DNA of 64,000 bases, taken from Obscuribacter phosphatis_A (GTDB taxonomy: Bacteria; Cyanobacteriota; Vampirovibrionia; Obscuribacterales; Obscuribacteraceae). The position numbers and the translations under genes are program-made. The stretch is taken from contig JAFLCK010000015.1 of assembly GCA_017303615.1 (NCBI GenBank), positions 62,001 through 126,000 of the forward strand, read 5' to 3'. A model generated the notes under the pieces. That model searched no databases. It worked only from the letters and a program-made list of their open reading frames with translations, and was not told where the DNA came from. This document shows, piece after piece, positions 45,201-52,918 of this stretch; the first letter of the stretch is position 1, and the number at the start of each line of letters is the position of its first letter.

Positions 45201-45550
45201 TGACCAGACATATCGCTTTGTTTTCTAAGGAAGAGGTAAATTCCCCGCAATTGGGACTTTCTATTGGCGGGGCGGAATTCCTTCTTGAACTGCTTGGTAA
45301 TGAACAACTTGCTGAGCCGGTTCTGCAGGAAGTGTCGTATCTTTCTATTTCTTCCCTTGCCAGTGAAACTGCTCAGCGCTTGGTTGAGGCACTTATCAAG
45401 ATTGCTCTTGGCGATCGGGGCTGGCGTCGTTATAAGATCGCCGTTTGGTTGAGCGATCAGTATGCCGCCATTTCTAATGACCCTGATATCAGTAAAATAC
45501 TGAGTAACTATAAGGTCGACCAGCGTAAACTAAAGACTTGGCAAAAATAG
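42251..45550 (+). CDS. Large protein with N-terminal MORN-like repeats and HEAT-like repeats
   Basis: 1,099 residues. ATG 42251 is chosen over TTG 42236 because GAAGGAG lies six bases upstream. Residues 40-125 contain MORN/YwqK-like strands (HFDENGSYDGSIECFHPDG, SLASRGFWKNG). The remaining 900 residues are helix-rich with repeated (L/A)-rich units typical of HEAT or ARM solenoids (SLLALQSLYIKNYSFENAT, LLITLIALGEEADRLLPLIRG, LLDRDDLVGLDLLFDLLSEA). No signal peptide, membrane segment or catalytic motif. Lies 78 bases after the baeRF-like gene; same strand and probably same unit. Confidence 0.65.
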   Translation: MEIVRPKGVPDAATWNKDDKLWQLGAFSPKFKKKQVPSGQWHYWSKIGSLVCVAHFDENGSYDGSIECFHPDGSLASRGFWKNGSRCGHFVFIRCEGETDQAYPANHETWRYEFDSNANWEEHDEHWYLKDGTECTSDGRSLAEAFDLDVFFLNAEPDNFVQMKLPEFARLYQPSQASQAELAERFQERERERETLVQNLQEIWGVAPPALVDTLYWLGQVQDDQCLQTSGPATVRRFDGNIWQALITNPYENINEEIAGAFMGAVKLGRTGDSDGIWGTLFSKASGLPHEAIYQWSHDTYCIDDVLALSYDDFAFQVALCQGSVSERLSLACEEQGWAKLAGRVATPYHLSGRIADSDAIDFEAARHDRDNLYRRNFWRSYWIIELLKAPSYFKLSQFKETIFPGCFDITGGAPSFSQGLALGLEIPPVAINILFTLFFLSEDERLKEAAAVFKGSKAKIVRDLVELLDEVGEGLVLDSYGEKIDLLERRKLINKQDAIESCHGEVQTEDPLCHLSPLNRLVLSYLLENNKNAGQAGQQALFQEALWFLQERDSKAIEEFERAFWRLLEQGKPAPLGLCFAISDKGCLTPTPDLQNAVRQFLTLTDVTDQYFIKRTIACLVIAAGRDPFLLSYAGRLIKEIEAECAGLKDFEARMALSSYDQILKELMKGIRYVLPFLEQKQIEESGLTCKSLLALQSLYIKNYSFENATELLITLIALGEEADRLLPLIRGLLSANDSPPQIASLLAIENLIDRFSEENLREFATLSFRNPDENDSAVTLAYGRAGLALSKRFPELLQSFAIEEILENVAELSCYGEERWLDFRLLLCDTALKHQDLPLDKIEPLLLLPFAGASLHRAWQKVLDSRQPAKQASGSTVVSLPFLVCHGLEQLARKQLGAKQPDLAQFEGDILKDPQFLESLLPLLDRDDLVGLDLLFDLLSEAPLRKALFPLQQMVLKLRSHFRAIDPGSSLPQVLSSAIRALTRHIALFSKEEVNSPQLGLSIGGAEFLLELLGNEQLAEPVLQEVSYLSISSLASETAQRLVEALIKIALGDRGWRRYKIAVWLSDQYAAISNDPDISKILSNYKVDQRKLKTWQK

Positions 45551-45700
45551 AGGTTCTAGTAAGAATATAGAACCAGAATAAAGACTAAATGAGAATATAA
45601 GATCCGTCAAAAGAAAGAACAGTCAAAAGAAAGAACAGGAAAATTAGGTTGAAGTCTATAAATCTTGTATCTTAGCGTGATAAACCATAAGGATAGATAG

Positions 45701-48226
45701 TTGAAAGCTTTTTCTGTTTTTTGTACCGACCGCAAAGCAAGCTTGCAAGTGGGGGCTTCTGCCGATGTGCTTCTTTTTGAGAAACTTGTTTTTCTTTCCG
45801 GGAATCTAAAGCTCGCTGCTTCATTAGTCATTTCATTGTCCGCTATTTCGCCGACTTTTGCGGCGGAGCCTCTTTACTCCACTTATTTTGAGGCTGGGCA
45901 GAAATATTTCAATGAAAATCGTTATGTCGATAGTTTGAAGCAGCTGGAAACTGCCCTGGAAAATGCCGAACATTTGCCGCCCCAAGGGGCAAAAATAGCC
46001 GATCTTTATGATCTGCTCGGCCAGGCTTATAGTCATACCGGTAATCAAAGAAAAGCGCAGGAATTTCTCGGTCGTGCTCTTGAGATTCGCGAGAATAATC
46101 CGGCCCTAAAAAAGGATGACATAAAGCTTTTCGGCACAATTATGCTGCTCGGCACCGTCTATCGCAATCAAAATAAGTTTGCTGAGTCAGAGACGCTCTA
46201 TAAGAAAGGGCTGGCTTTATTTCAAGGCAATGGACCAATCAAGTATCTTTGTCAATCTACTGTTCTATACGCCCTTGGCACACTTTATCTAGAGAGAGCC
46301 AAAGGAAGCGAGGCTGAAGTGGCTCTAAAAGAAGCTCTTAGATTGAGAGATAAGACCATTTTGAAAGCGGCGTTGAAAGAGCAAGGGATTTTTGATGCCC
46401 TAGGGCGTGCTTATCAGATGCAAGGGCGCTTGAGCGAAGCTGAAACGATCTTGAAGAAGGCTCTAGAGATAGCAAAAAGCAAGAAGGATGAAAGTGGAGT
46501 CTTCTATAGTCAAGCTAATTTGGCTTTGGTCTATATCGAACAGAGCCGTTATAAAGAAGCCCGCGAATTGATTCAAGCTTCAATCAATATGGTCGATTCT
46601 CTTTATGGGCAAGAGAGTAATCAGATGGCTACACTTTATTCAAATTTGGCTGAAGTAGCCATTGCTCAAGATCGATACGAAGAAGCCGAGTCTTTGCTGA
46701 ATAAGGCTCTGGCTATTCATGTGAAGCAGCTGGGCGATAGTCATACATCTGTGGGTTTTGACAAAAGCAAGATTGTCAGTGTGCTGCGCAATCAGGGGCG
46801 CTATGGCGATGCCGAAAATGTCGCTCGCAGTTGTATCACAATCTTTAGCACCGCTCTTGGTGCAGACAATCAAAATACTGGTCAGGCATATAAGCTATTG
46901 GCCGATGTCTTAATAGATCAGAAGCGCTATGATGAAGCCCTGCAATATCAAGAAAAAGCTCTTAAGTGTCTTGAAGCCGCCGGTCTCAATCAAGAAAAAG
47001 CTGAGACTTTAATGAGCATGGCTGAAGTGAAGGTGGTCCAAGGAAAGACCGAGGAAGCCCTGTCTCTTTATAGTACCGCTGCCGGTATTATGGAAAGCGG
47101 CAAAGACAGCGAGCCTGTAGCTTTGGCCAGGCTGTGGAGTGATTTGGCCCAGCTTAAAGAAAGCAGTGGCGATCAGTTACTTTGCGCGCAGTATTTGCAG
47201 AAAGCCCTCGCCGTAAGAGAAAAGGTATTCGGCTTAGAAAGCCCCAGAACTGTAGCCGATCTGAAGCAGTTGATCAAAGTCTTGCACAAACTAGGGAAAG
47301 ACGATGAGATTAAGCCTTTGCAAGCAAGACTGGATGCAATTTTGGCCAAGAACCCTGATTTGAAGGGCAAGAATTTTGCCAATTTGAACATGCCGATCAA
47401 ATCGCAGAACGACCCCACTTCGCCAAAGTTTCCTGTAAAAAGCAAGTGGGCGCTTGTGATTGGCATATCAAATTTTCAAGACTCTCAGATCAACCTTAAA
47501 TATGCCGCTAAAGACGCTACTGATTTCTCGCAATATCTGATCAAAGAAGCCGGCTTTGCCTCTGACCATGTAAAGCTTTTGACCGATAAAGATGCCACCA
47601 GAGAGAACATAATCAAGCAATTGGGTGTTGACTGGTTGGGGCGCAGGGCCGCCAGTGACGATTTGGTGGTGGTCTATATTTCGAGTCATGGCAGCACCTC
47701 TAAAAGTGAAGCTGGGGGAGTTAACTTTTTAGTCGCTCATGACACTCAACCGGAGGCTTTACTAAGTAGTGGTATCCCTATGCAATGGCTTTCTCAGATG
47801 ATTAAGGAACAAGTGCATGCCAGAAGAGTAATTCTAGTTTTGGATGTTTGTCATAGCGGCGCGGTGCACGGCACTGGCGGTACTGGAGCCTCCGGTGCGA
47901 ACGGGGAGAAGGGTCTGGTCCGGCAGGCTTCTTTCGATCTTGAGAAAGTTGCACTCGGTGAAGGTCAGGCAATTATTTGTTCCAGTGCCCCAGAGCAAGT
48001 CTCTTGGGAGTCGAAGACCTATCCCAATTCGGTCTTTACCCGCAAGCTTATCGAATCCCTTCGTCTTAATGGCGGTAAGGTCAATCTCAACGAGGCTTTT
48101 GATAACTTGAAAGAATCTGTGGAGCGAGAAGTCTTGAGCGATCGCGGTAAACTTCAGACTCCGGTTTATTTCAGCAAAGGCTGGCAGGGTCCGCCGCCGG
48201 TTTTGTCAGTACCAGTAAAAGAATAA
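45701..48226 (+). CDS. Secreted TPR-caspase (peptidase C14-like)
   Basis: 841 residues from TTG 45701 (AAGGATAG upstream). Signal-like segment about 33-55 (ends SPTFAA). Residues 65-500 are ten or more TPR repeats of kinesin-light-chain type (AEAALKEALRL-like units, AEQYLNKALAIHVKQLGDSH-like phrase near residue 340). Caspase domain 578-830: KSKWALVIGIS, His663 in SSHGS, Cys717 in DVCHSG; both catalytic residues are present, so a working protease is expected. The C-terminal part SWESKTYPNSVFTRKLIESL is the usual end of this family. Domain order is the reverse of the 58159 caspase. Confidence 0.9.
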   Translation: MKAFSVFCTDRKASLQVGASADVLLFEKLVFLSGNLKLAASLVISLSAISPTFAAEPLYSTYFEAGQKYFNENRYVDSLKQLETALENAEHLPPQGAKIADLYDLLGQAYSHTGNQRKAQEFLGRALEIRENNPALKKDDIKLFGTIMLLGTVYRNQNKFAESETLYKKGLALFQGNGPIKYLCQSTVLYALGTLYLERAKGSEAEVALKEALRLRDKTILKAALKEQGIFDALGRAYQMQGRLSEAETILKKALEIAKSKKDESGVFYSQANLALVYIEQSRYKEARELIQASINMVDSLYGQESNQMATLYSNLAEVAIAQDRYEEAESLLNKALAIHVKQLGDSHTSVGFDKSKIVSVLRNQGRYGDAENVARSCITIFSTALGADNQNTGQAYKLLADVLIDQKRYDEALQYQEKALKCLEAAGLNQEKAETLMSMAEVKVVQGKTEEALSLYSTAAGIMESGKDSEPVALARLWSDLAQLKESSGDQLLCAQYLQKALAVREKVFGLESPRTVADLKQLIKVLHKLGKDDEIKPLQARLDAILAKNPDLKGKNFANLNMPIKSQNDPTSPKFPVKSKWALVIGISNFQDSQINLKYAAKDATDFSQYLIKEAGFASDHVKLLTDKDATRENIIKQLGVDWLGRRAASDDLVVVYISSHGSTSKSEAGGVNFLVAHDTQPEALLSSGIPMQWLSQMIKEQVHARRVILVLDVCHSGAVHGTGGTGASGANGEKGLVRQASFDLEKVALGEGQAIICSSAPEQVSWESKTYPNSVFTRKLIESLRLNGGKVNLNEAFDNLKESVEREVLSDRGKLQTPVYFSKGWQGPPPVLSVPVKE

Positions 48227-48269
48227 GCAAACATATAGAACAAGCAAGCAGAAAGAATCAGAAGGGCAG

Positions 48270-48929
48270 ATGATGAAGGATAGTAGCATTCTTGGTGGCA
48301 AAGAGCTTATTGGCTATATGGTCGCGGCATGGCTTGGTTTCAATTTAATTGGGCTCCCGGCCGCTCAAGCCGAGAAGAGCGTTTCTAAGGCTTCAGCGGC
48401 GGGGCACTCTAAAGTTATTGCCGATAATTTTACTAATGCTCGCGGCAAAGCCGATGATAGTGCCGCTTGCCGACAATTTGTTGTTGATTTCTATAAATGG
48501 TATGTGCCCAAACATACCTTGGAAGATGCTGTGAGAGTAAGAGGCAAGCATTTCTCCGCCAAGCTCTATAAGGCGCTCAAGAAAGATATAGACGCCGCTA
48601 GTAAGTCTCCTGATGAAATTGTAGGTTTAGACTTTGATCCAATAGTAAATGGTCAAGATGTAGCCGATAGATACAGAGTCGGTCAGTGTCGAAAGAAAGA
48701 TGGAAAGTTTTTCGTCGATGTCTACGCTGAGTGGAAAGAGCCGTCTGTGCCAAAGAGCAAGGGACCGGACATCGTCGCTGAACTATCAGCGCAAGAGGGG
48801 CGCTATGTTTTTGAGAATTTTCATTATGGCGAAACAAAATTCAAAGAGAACGAAAATTTGCTCAGTATATTGAAGGTATTAGAGAATGACCGTCTGAAAT
48901 ATAGCAATAAGGCTCCAAAGAAGCCCTGA
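48270..48929 (+). CDS. Exported DUF3828-like protein
   Basis: 219 residues. ATG 48270 with AAGGGCAG upstream. Hydrophobic segment 10-35 (LIGYMVAAWLGFNLIGLPA) with possible cleavage after AQAE. Residues 58-200 resemble the DUF3828 family: FVVDFYKWYVPKHT, LYKALKKDIDAAS, FDPIVNGQDVADRYRVG and QEGRYVFENFHYG. Members are often encoded near other exported proteins of unknown role. Follows the caspase in the same direction. Confidence 0.75.
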   Translation: MMKDSSILGGKELIGYMVAAWLGFNLIGLPAAQAEKSVSKASAAGHSKVIADNFTNARGKADDSAACRQFVVDFYKWYVPKHTLEDAVRVRGKHFSAKLYKALKKDIDAASKSPDEIVGLDFDPIVNGQDVADRYRVGQCRKKDGKFFVDVYAEWKEPSVPKSKGPDIVAELSAQEGRYVFENFHYGETKFKENENLLSILKVLENDRLKYSNKAPKKP

Positions 48930-49007
48930 TGCAGGTTTCAGTTTGCAGACAGCAGGGGAGACTGCTAATATATTCGGCGAGGATGATCAGTAAAGTGAGG
49001 AAGCTAG

Positions 49008-49220
49008 ATGGCTAAAGTAGTTGATGAAGACGCACCCAAATCGCTCATTCTTGAATTCAAGACACCGCAAGGTGAAGTCTGGGCTACAATGACCGCTGAA
49101 GCGAAAGAATTTAAGACCGGTTCGGTCGGCTTTTACGCCAACGGTAAACTGAAGAATCCTAAGAATGGACTGCCCTATCAAGTTGGTTGCAATATCATTT
49201 TGGTCGGTTCTAAAGAATAG
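49008..49220 (+). CDS. Small beta-rich protein, unknown
   Basis: 70 residues, ATG with GAGG seven bases upstream. Alternating hydrophobic pattern (KSLILEFKTPQGEVWATMT, KTGSVGFYANGKL, YQVGCNIILVGSKE) suggests a small beta-barrel or sandwich. No signal peptide. Transcribed towards the hairpin at 49301-49356. Confidence 0.7.
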   Translation: MAKVVDEDAPKSLILEFKTPQGEVWATMTAEAKEFKTGSVGFYANGKLKNPKNGLPYQVGCNIILVGSKE

Positions 49221-49300
49221 TTTCAGTAAAAATCGTTTTCCAGCAATCACAGTTCTAGAGAAGCTATTTCTTTTCGTATTTATCCCAGAGACTTTAATTG

Positions 49301-49356
49301 AAAGCCTCGCTATTTTATAACCGGTATCCATAGGGCCGGGAAATTAGCGAGGCTTT
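49301..49356 (+). promoter_or_regulatory. Long hairpin covering the ribosome site of the 49361 gene
   Basis: Perfect 12-bp stem AAAGCCTCGCTA / TAGCGAGGCTTT with a 32-base loop that itself contains CCGG..CCGG. The only Shine-Dalgarno-like sequence before TTG 49361 is GAGG at 49349-49352, inside the 3' arm. The hairpin could close the ribosome site until opened, or simply end transcription of the 49008 gene (only four T follow). Confidence 0.5.
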
Positions 49357-49360
49357 TGAT

Positions 49361-50125
49361 TTGGAGCCGCAACGTAAAGAAGGTCTTGAAAGAAAAGACC
49401 AAGCTTTTGCAAACGCCGAGAAAGCAGAAGAACCTGGACTTTCCTATCTTTCAATTTTGCAAGAGAAAGTGAAAGTGGTGAAAGAGCATCCGGTGGAATC
49501 CGCCTTGGCGGCGACCGCTCTTTTGGGGGCGGGGGCTTTTGCTAAACGGGCGATAGGCCGTTATCTGGCTTCTGGGTCTGGTCACGGTGTCCTGCTTGTG
49601 GAAGATACGCCCTATACAGGTAAGGCTTTGAAGGCGGCATTAGAGCTTGAAGGTGAGCAGGTCACTTGGCTTCGCGGTGTCAAAAGAGCAGACGGCTTAC
49701 CTCATCAATTGAAAGGTATCGGTGCTTCTGGTGAGGAAGTGTTGCTTGATACTCGTAAATTTAAAGGAGCCCTGGTGGACGGCGAACTAGAGGGTAGCTA
49801 TTTGCAAGGGGCGCATGTGGTGGATGCCCTCAAAAAGGGACATTTGCCATCCATAGGCATATCTAGTGATGCTGAGACCAATGCCTTGTTGCGTCGCACT
49901 GGCGCAGCGGCATCGGCGGAAAAGCCGACGGCGCTTGCGGCAATCTTGGCTCATAAGGTCGATTTTGCCTTGCTAAAGAGAAATCCTGCCGCTCTGCAAC
50001 GTGGCATGGATGGCGTCGGCCGCGAAATTTCAGCCTATTACAAAGAGAGACTGCCTCTACAAGGAGATACCGCTCGTGCGCATGCGCAAAGCGAGTTGCT
50101 CTTGCGTCGATTTTTGAGCGAGTGA
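49361..50125 (+). CDS. Receiver-domain protein with N-terminal membrane-like segment
   Basis: 254 residues from TTG 49361. After a charged N-terminus, residues 45-69 are Ala-rich and hydrophobic (VESALAATALLGAGAF). Residues 75-195 are a response-regulator receiver domain: acidic pair Glu81/Asp82 in LLVEDTPYT, phospho-acceptor Asp140 in ALVDGEL, Ser168/Ser169 in IGISSD and Lys188 in AEKP. No output domain follows, only a helical tail with a Cys-free basic end. An insertion of about 30 residues lies between the first strand and the Asp140 strand. The sensor kinase partner is not in the window. Confidence 0.75.
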   Translation: MEPQRKEGLERKDQAFANAEKAEEPGLSYLSILQEKVKVVKEHPVESALAATALLGAGAFAKRAIGRYLASGSGHGVLLVEDTPYTGKALKAALELEGEQVTWLRGVKRADGLPHQLKGIGASGEEVLLDTRKFKGALVDGELEGSYLQGAHVVDALKKGHLPSIGISSDAETNALLRRTGAAASAEKPTALAAILAHKVDFALLKRNPAALQRGMDGVGREISAYYKERLPLQGDTARAHAQSELLLRRFLSE

Positions 50126-50126
50126 T

Positions 50127-50135
50127 TGGTATCAT
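50127..50135 (+). promoter_or_regulatory. Extended -10 promoter of corA (leaderless)
   Basis: TGG plus TATCAT, eight bases before ATG 50144. Confidence 0.4.
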
Positions 50136-50143
50136 AAGCACTC

Positions 50144-51205
50144 ATGAAAGAACTGGATTTTAAACAAGGTCGTCTCGCCTTTAATGAAGAGACTTTGACT
50201 ATGCTGCCCTGCCTGCCGGATCAGGTGGAAATGCGAGTCAGGTTATATCTTGTCGATGCTGATGGATTGAGAGAGACTGGTTTTTTCGACTTTAAGCAAT
50301 TGCCAGAGATGTTGGTATCAAATAAGGTGCTATGGCTGCATCTATCGGGCACACTCAGTTCTGATTTTTGGAGAGAATTGAAAGACTTTCTCGATCTCAC
50401 CGATGAACAGGTTAAGCATATTCGCAGCCCACATAGTAAGGCGGTTTTTGAAGACTTTCATAACGGCATGTTTCTTTCTCTGCCCCGCCCTTCGGTGAGC
50501 GAGAGAGTCGACGCCATAGAAGACGTCAATTTGTTCTTTCAAAAGAATGTGCTTGTCACAAGGCAATTCAGTCATGATAATGCCTTCTCTCTGGTCACTC
50601 ACAGGCTTATGGAGAGAGGCGAATTTTTTTCACCGGAACGTGCCGATAGATTGGCGGCGGAACTGATTCACGATGTGGTGGAGGCTTACTTTGCCCTCTT
50701 ACAATTAGGCGGTACGCGGTTGGAAGATATTCAGAACCGTATCATTCAGAAACCCGGAAAGAAGGAACTAGCGCTGATCAACCGCGCCCAGCAGGTTATC
50801 TGGATCTTTCTCAACTTTGTCTGGCCTATCGAAACTTCACTTCAGATAATGCACCGTTCGGCTAATCCGGTGCTTTCGGAAGAAGGGCGAGTGCAATTAG
50901 CTTTCAGGCAAGACGAGGCGGCCGCCATAGTACGCCTTTTTGAGACCTACCGCGCCATGTCATACAACCTAATGGATGTCTATGTCTCAGGACTCAGTTT
51001 GCGTACAAACGATACCACCATAATACTGACTGTCATAGCCACTCTTTTCTTGCCGCCCAGTCTCATTGCTGGCATCTACGGCATGAACTTTAACATCCCG
51101 GAAGTGCATATCCCGGCCGGCTATTACTTTTGCTTGGCCAGTATGTTTTTTGTTTCAGGTGGACTTTTGTTCTGGCTGAAAAGACGAGGCTTTATCGACC
51201 TCTAG
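50144..51205 (+). CDS. CorA family magnesium/divalent-cation channel
   Basis: 353 residues, usual length. Long cytoplasmic domain, then two C-terminal membrane segments with the obligate YGMNF motif (residues about 305) that forms the pore mouth: SLIAGIYGMNFNIPEVHIP. Transports Mg2+ (also Co2+ or Ni2+). Ends convergent to the helicase, overlapping its stop region by 14 bases. Confidence 0.93.
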   Translation: MKELDFKQGRLAFNEETLTMLPCLPDQVEMRVRLYLVDADGLRETGFFDFKQLPEMLVSNKVLWLHLSGTLSSDFWRELKDFLDLTDEQVKHIRSPHSKAVFEDFHNGMFLSLPRPSVSERVDAIEDVNLFFQKNVLVTRQFSHDNAFSLVTHRLMERGEFFSPERADRLAAELIHDVVEAYFALLQLGGTRLEDIQNRIIQKPGKKELALINRAQQVIWIFLNFVWPIETSLQIMHRSANPVLSEEGRVQLAFRQDEAAAIVRLFETYRAMSYNLMDVYVSGLSLRTNDTTIILTVIATLFLPPSLIAGIYGMNFNIPEVHIPAGYYFCLASMFFVSGGLLFWLKRRGFIDL

Positions 51206-52772
51206 CAGGCTTGAACTTGCTTTTGCTCATTGAGCCTTTATAGCTGCTATTGCTGCTATAGCCGCCTCTAGCGCCTCTAGATTCTCCTCTAGATTCTCCT
51301 CTAGATTCTCCTCTAGATTCTCCTCTAGATTCTCCTCTAGATTCGCCTCTAGCCTCGGTGTGAGGTCCGCGCCCTTTGACACCGGCTTTAGCAAAAGACT
51401 TACCGAAAGATTTACCGAAAGATTTTTCAGAAGAAGAGCCGGCAATTTTTTCTCTGCCGAATTGACTGTCTCTACCGCCTGTTGCTCTTTGTGATTGTGG
51501 GCGGGCGCCGCCACGGCGTCTATCGGCACCCTTGGCGCCGCCATGACGTTGTCTGCCTTTTCTGCCGTCACCCAACTGTCTGCCTACTAGAGTCTCAATC
51601 TCATCCAGCAAATCCAGTTCTCTTCTAGTGACGAATGAGTGCGCTTCACCGCTTCTGCCGGCTCTTCCTGTTCTGCCTATGCGGTGAACATAGTCGGGGG
51701 CGCAAAGCGGCAAGTCGTAATTGACCACCAAGTTGAGGTCTTTGATGTCTAAGCCGCGAGCGGCTACATCGGTGGCGATTAGAGTTCTAATTTCCCCTGT
51801 TTTGAAGCGCTGTAGAGTTTTTTCTCTTTGCTTCTGGCGCACATCACCGTGAATTTCTTCAGCCTTGATATTGCTAGCCCGCAGTCTTTGGGTCAGCTCG
51901 CTTGCCTTTATCTTGGTTTGAGTAAAGACTAAACTGGCGCCTGCGCCTTCCTGGGCGATAAGCAACTCCATGAGCTTGCTTTCTTTTTCGTATTCTTCTA
52001 GATAATGAATGGATTGGGTAATGGTCTTGGGCTCGATGCGCTTGCCCTGAATCTTGATTATCTGTGGATTCTTCTGATAAGAATTGGCGAGTTCAGCCAC
52101 CTGTTTGTCTATTGTGGCGGAAAAGACCAGAGTTTGTCTGTTTTCAGAGGGCGGCAGGAAGGGAAGCACTTCATTGATTTGAATGCTGAAGCCCAGATCG
52201 AGTAGGCGATCGGCTTCATCTAGGACCACTGTTTTGACTTGGTCAAGCTTGGCTAGACCTTTATTGAGATAGTCTATAAGGCGTCCGGGTGTGGCGACAA
52301 TAACATGGGCGCCGCGCTTGAGGGCGCGCATCTGTTTCTCATAGTCTGAGCCACCATAGAGTGCCACTACATGCAGTGCACGATTGGGGTTGAGCAATAA
52401 GAACTGCTCTTTGACTTGCTGTGCCAGTTCTCTTGTGGGGGCAATGACCAGGGCTTGGGTATGAATAGGTTCGAACTTGAAGCATTTCATTTTCTGCCAG
52501 CGCGGCATTTTGCGCATTGATTTTCCGATTGCTTCAAAAGCGTCTTTATCAAAAGTCTTTTTTACCGCCTCGGTGTCTTTCATTGCTTCCAAAATTGGCA
52601 AAGCATAGGCGGCAGTCTTTCCCGAGCCGGTCTCGGCCGAGACTATCAAGTCTCTGCCGGTTAGCGCTTCCGGTATGGTTGCTTCCTGCACCTGTGTAGG
52701 AGTCTCGAAGCCAAGCTGTGTAAGCGCTTCCAGTATTTGCTCGGAAAGACCGAGATCTTTAAAAGTGGTCAA
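51192..52772 (-). CDS. DEAD-box RNA helicase with ESRG repeat tail
   Basis: 526 residues. TTG 52772 is preferred because AAGGA lies seven bases upstream and the protein then starts at the normal Q motif (FKDLGLSEQILEALTQLGF); a further ATG at 52841 is possible. Motifs: AETGSGKT, PTRELAQQ, TPGRLIDY, DEAD, SAT, RGLDIKDLNLVVNYDLP and HRIGRTGRAG. The C-terminus after residue 400 is basic and disordered and contains six consecutive ESRG units, encoded by a 12-base repeat. Unwinds RNA in ribosome assembly or decay. Confidence 0.95.
   Translation of the reverse strand: MTTFKDLGLSEQILEALTQLGFETPTQVQEATIPEALTGRDLIVSAETGSGKTAAYALPILEAMKDTEAVKKTFDKDAFEAIGKSMRKMPRWQKMKCFKFEPIHTQALVIAPTRELAQQVKEQFLLLNPNRALHVVALYGGSDYEKQMRALKRGAHVIVATPGRLIDYLNKGLAKLDQVKTVVLDEADRLLDLGFSIQINEVLPFLPPSENRQTLVFSATIDKQVAELANSYQKNPQIIKIQGKRIEPKTITQSIHYLEEYEKESKLMELLIAQEGAGASLVFTQTKIKASELTQRLRASNIKAEEIHGDVRQKQREKTLQRFKTGEIRTLIATDVAARGLDIKDLNLVVNYDLPLCAPDYVHRIGRTGRAGRSGEAHSFVTRRELDLLDEIETLVGRQLGDGRKGRQRHGGAKGADRRRGGARPQSQRATGGRDSQFGREKIAGSSSEKSFGKSFGKSFAKAGVKGRGPHTEARGESRGESRGESRGESRGESRGESRGARGGYSSNSSYKGSMSKSKFKPARGR
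51283..51354 (-). repeat. 12-bp tandem repeat encoding ESRG
   Basis: CTCTAGATTCTC in the plus orientation, repeated about six times in frame at 12-base steps, giving Glu-Ser-Arg-Gly repeats in the helicase tail. Copies are nearly identical, so copy number is likely to vary between strains. Confidence 0.8.
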
Positions 52773-52903
52773 AATGATGTCCTTATATAGCCGGAAAATC
52801 GGCAGAATCTGGAGTATGGCACATGGCTTGCGGGATGTCAAAAGGACTGGGGCTTATGTAAAGTGACCCTCTATTTGTTTCACTTAATCTTTTTAGGCTT
52901 GAA

Positions 52904-52912
52904 TGGTAATCT
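52904..52912 (+). promoter_or_regulatory. Extended -10 promoter of the kinase gene (leaderless)
   Basis: TGG plus TAATCT, six bases before ATG 52919. No Shine-Dalgarno sequence. Confidence 0.5.
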
Positions 52913-52918
52913 TTATAA

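Noticed and set aside
40003..48929. Integrated mobile island after tRNA-Val
   Set aside because: No integrase, and no second copy of the tRNA-Val 3' end was noticed by eye; kept only as a possibility in the findings.
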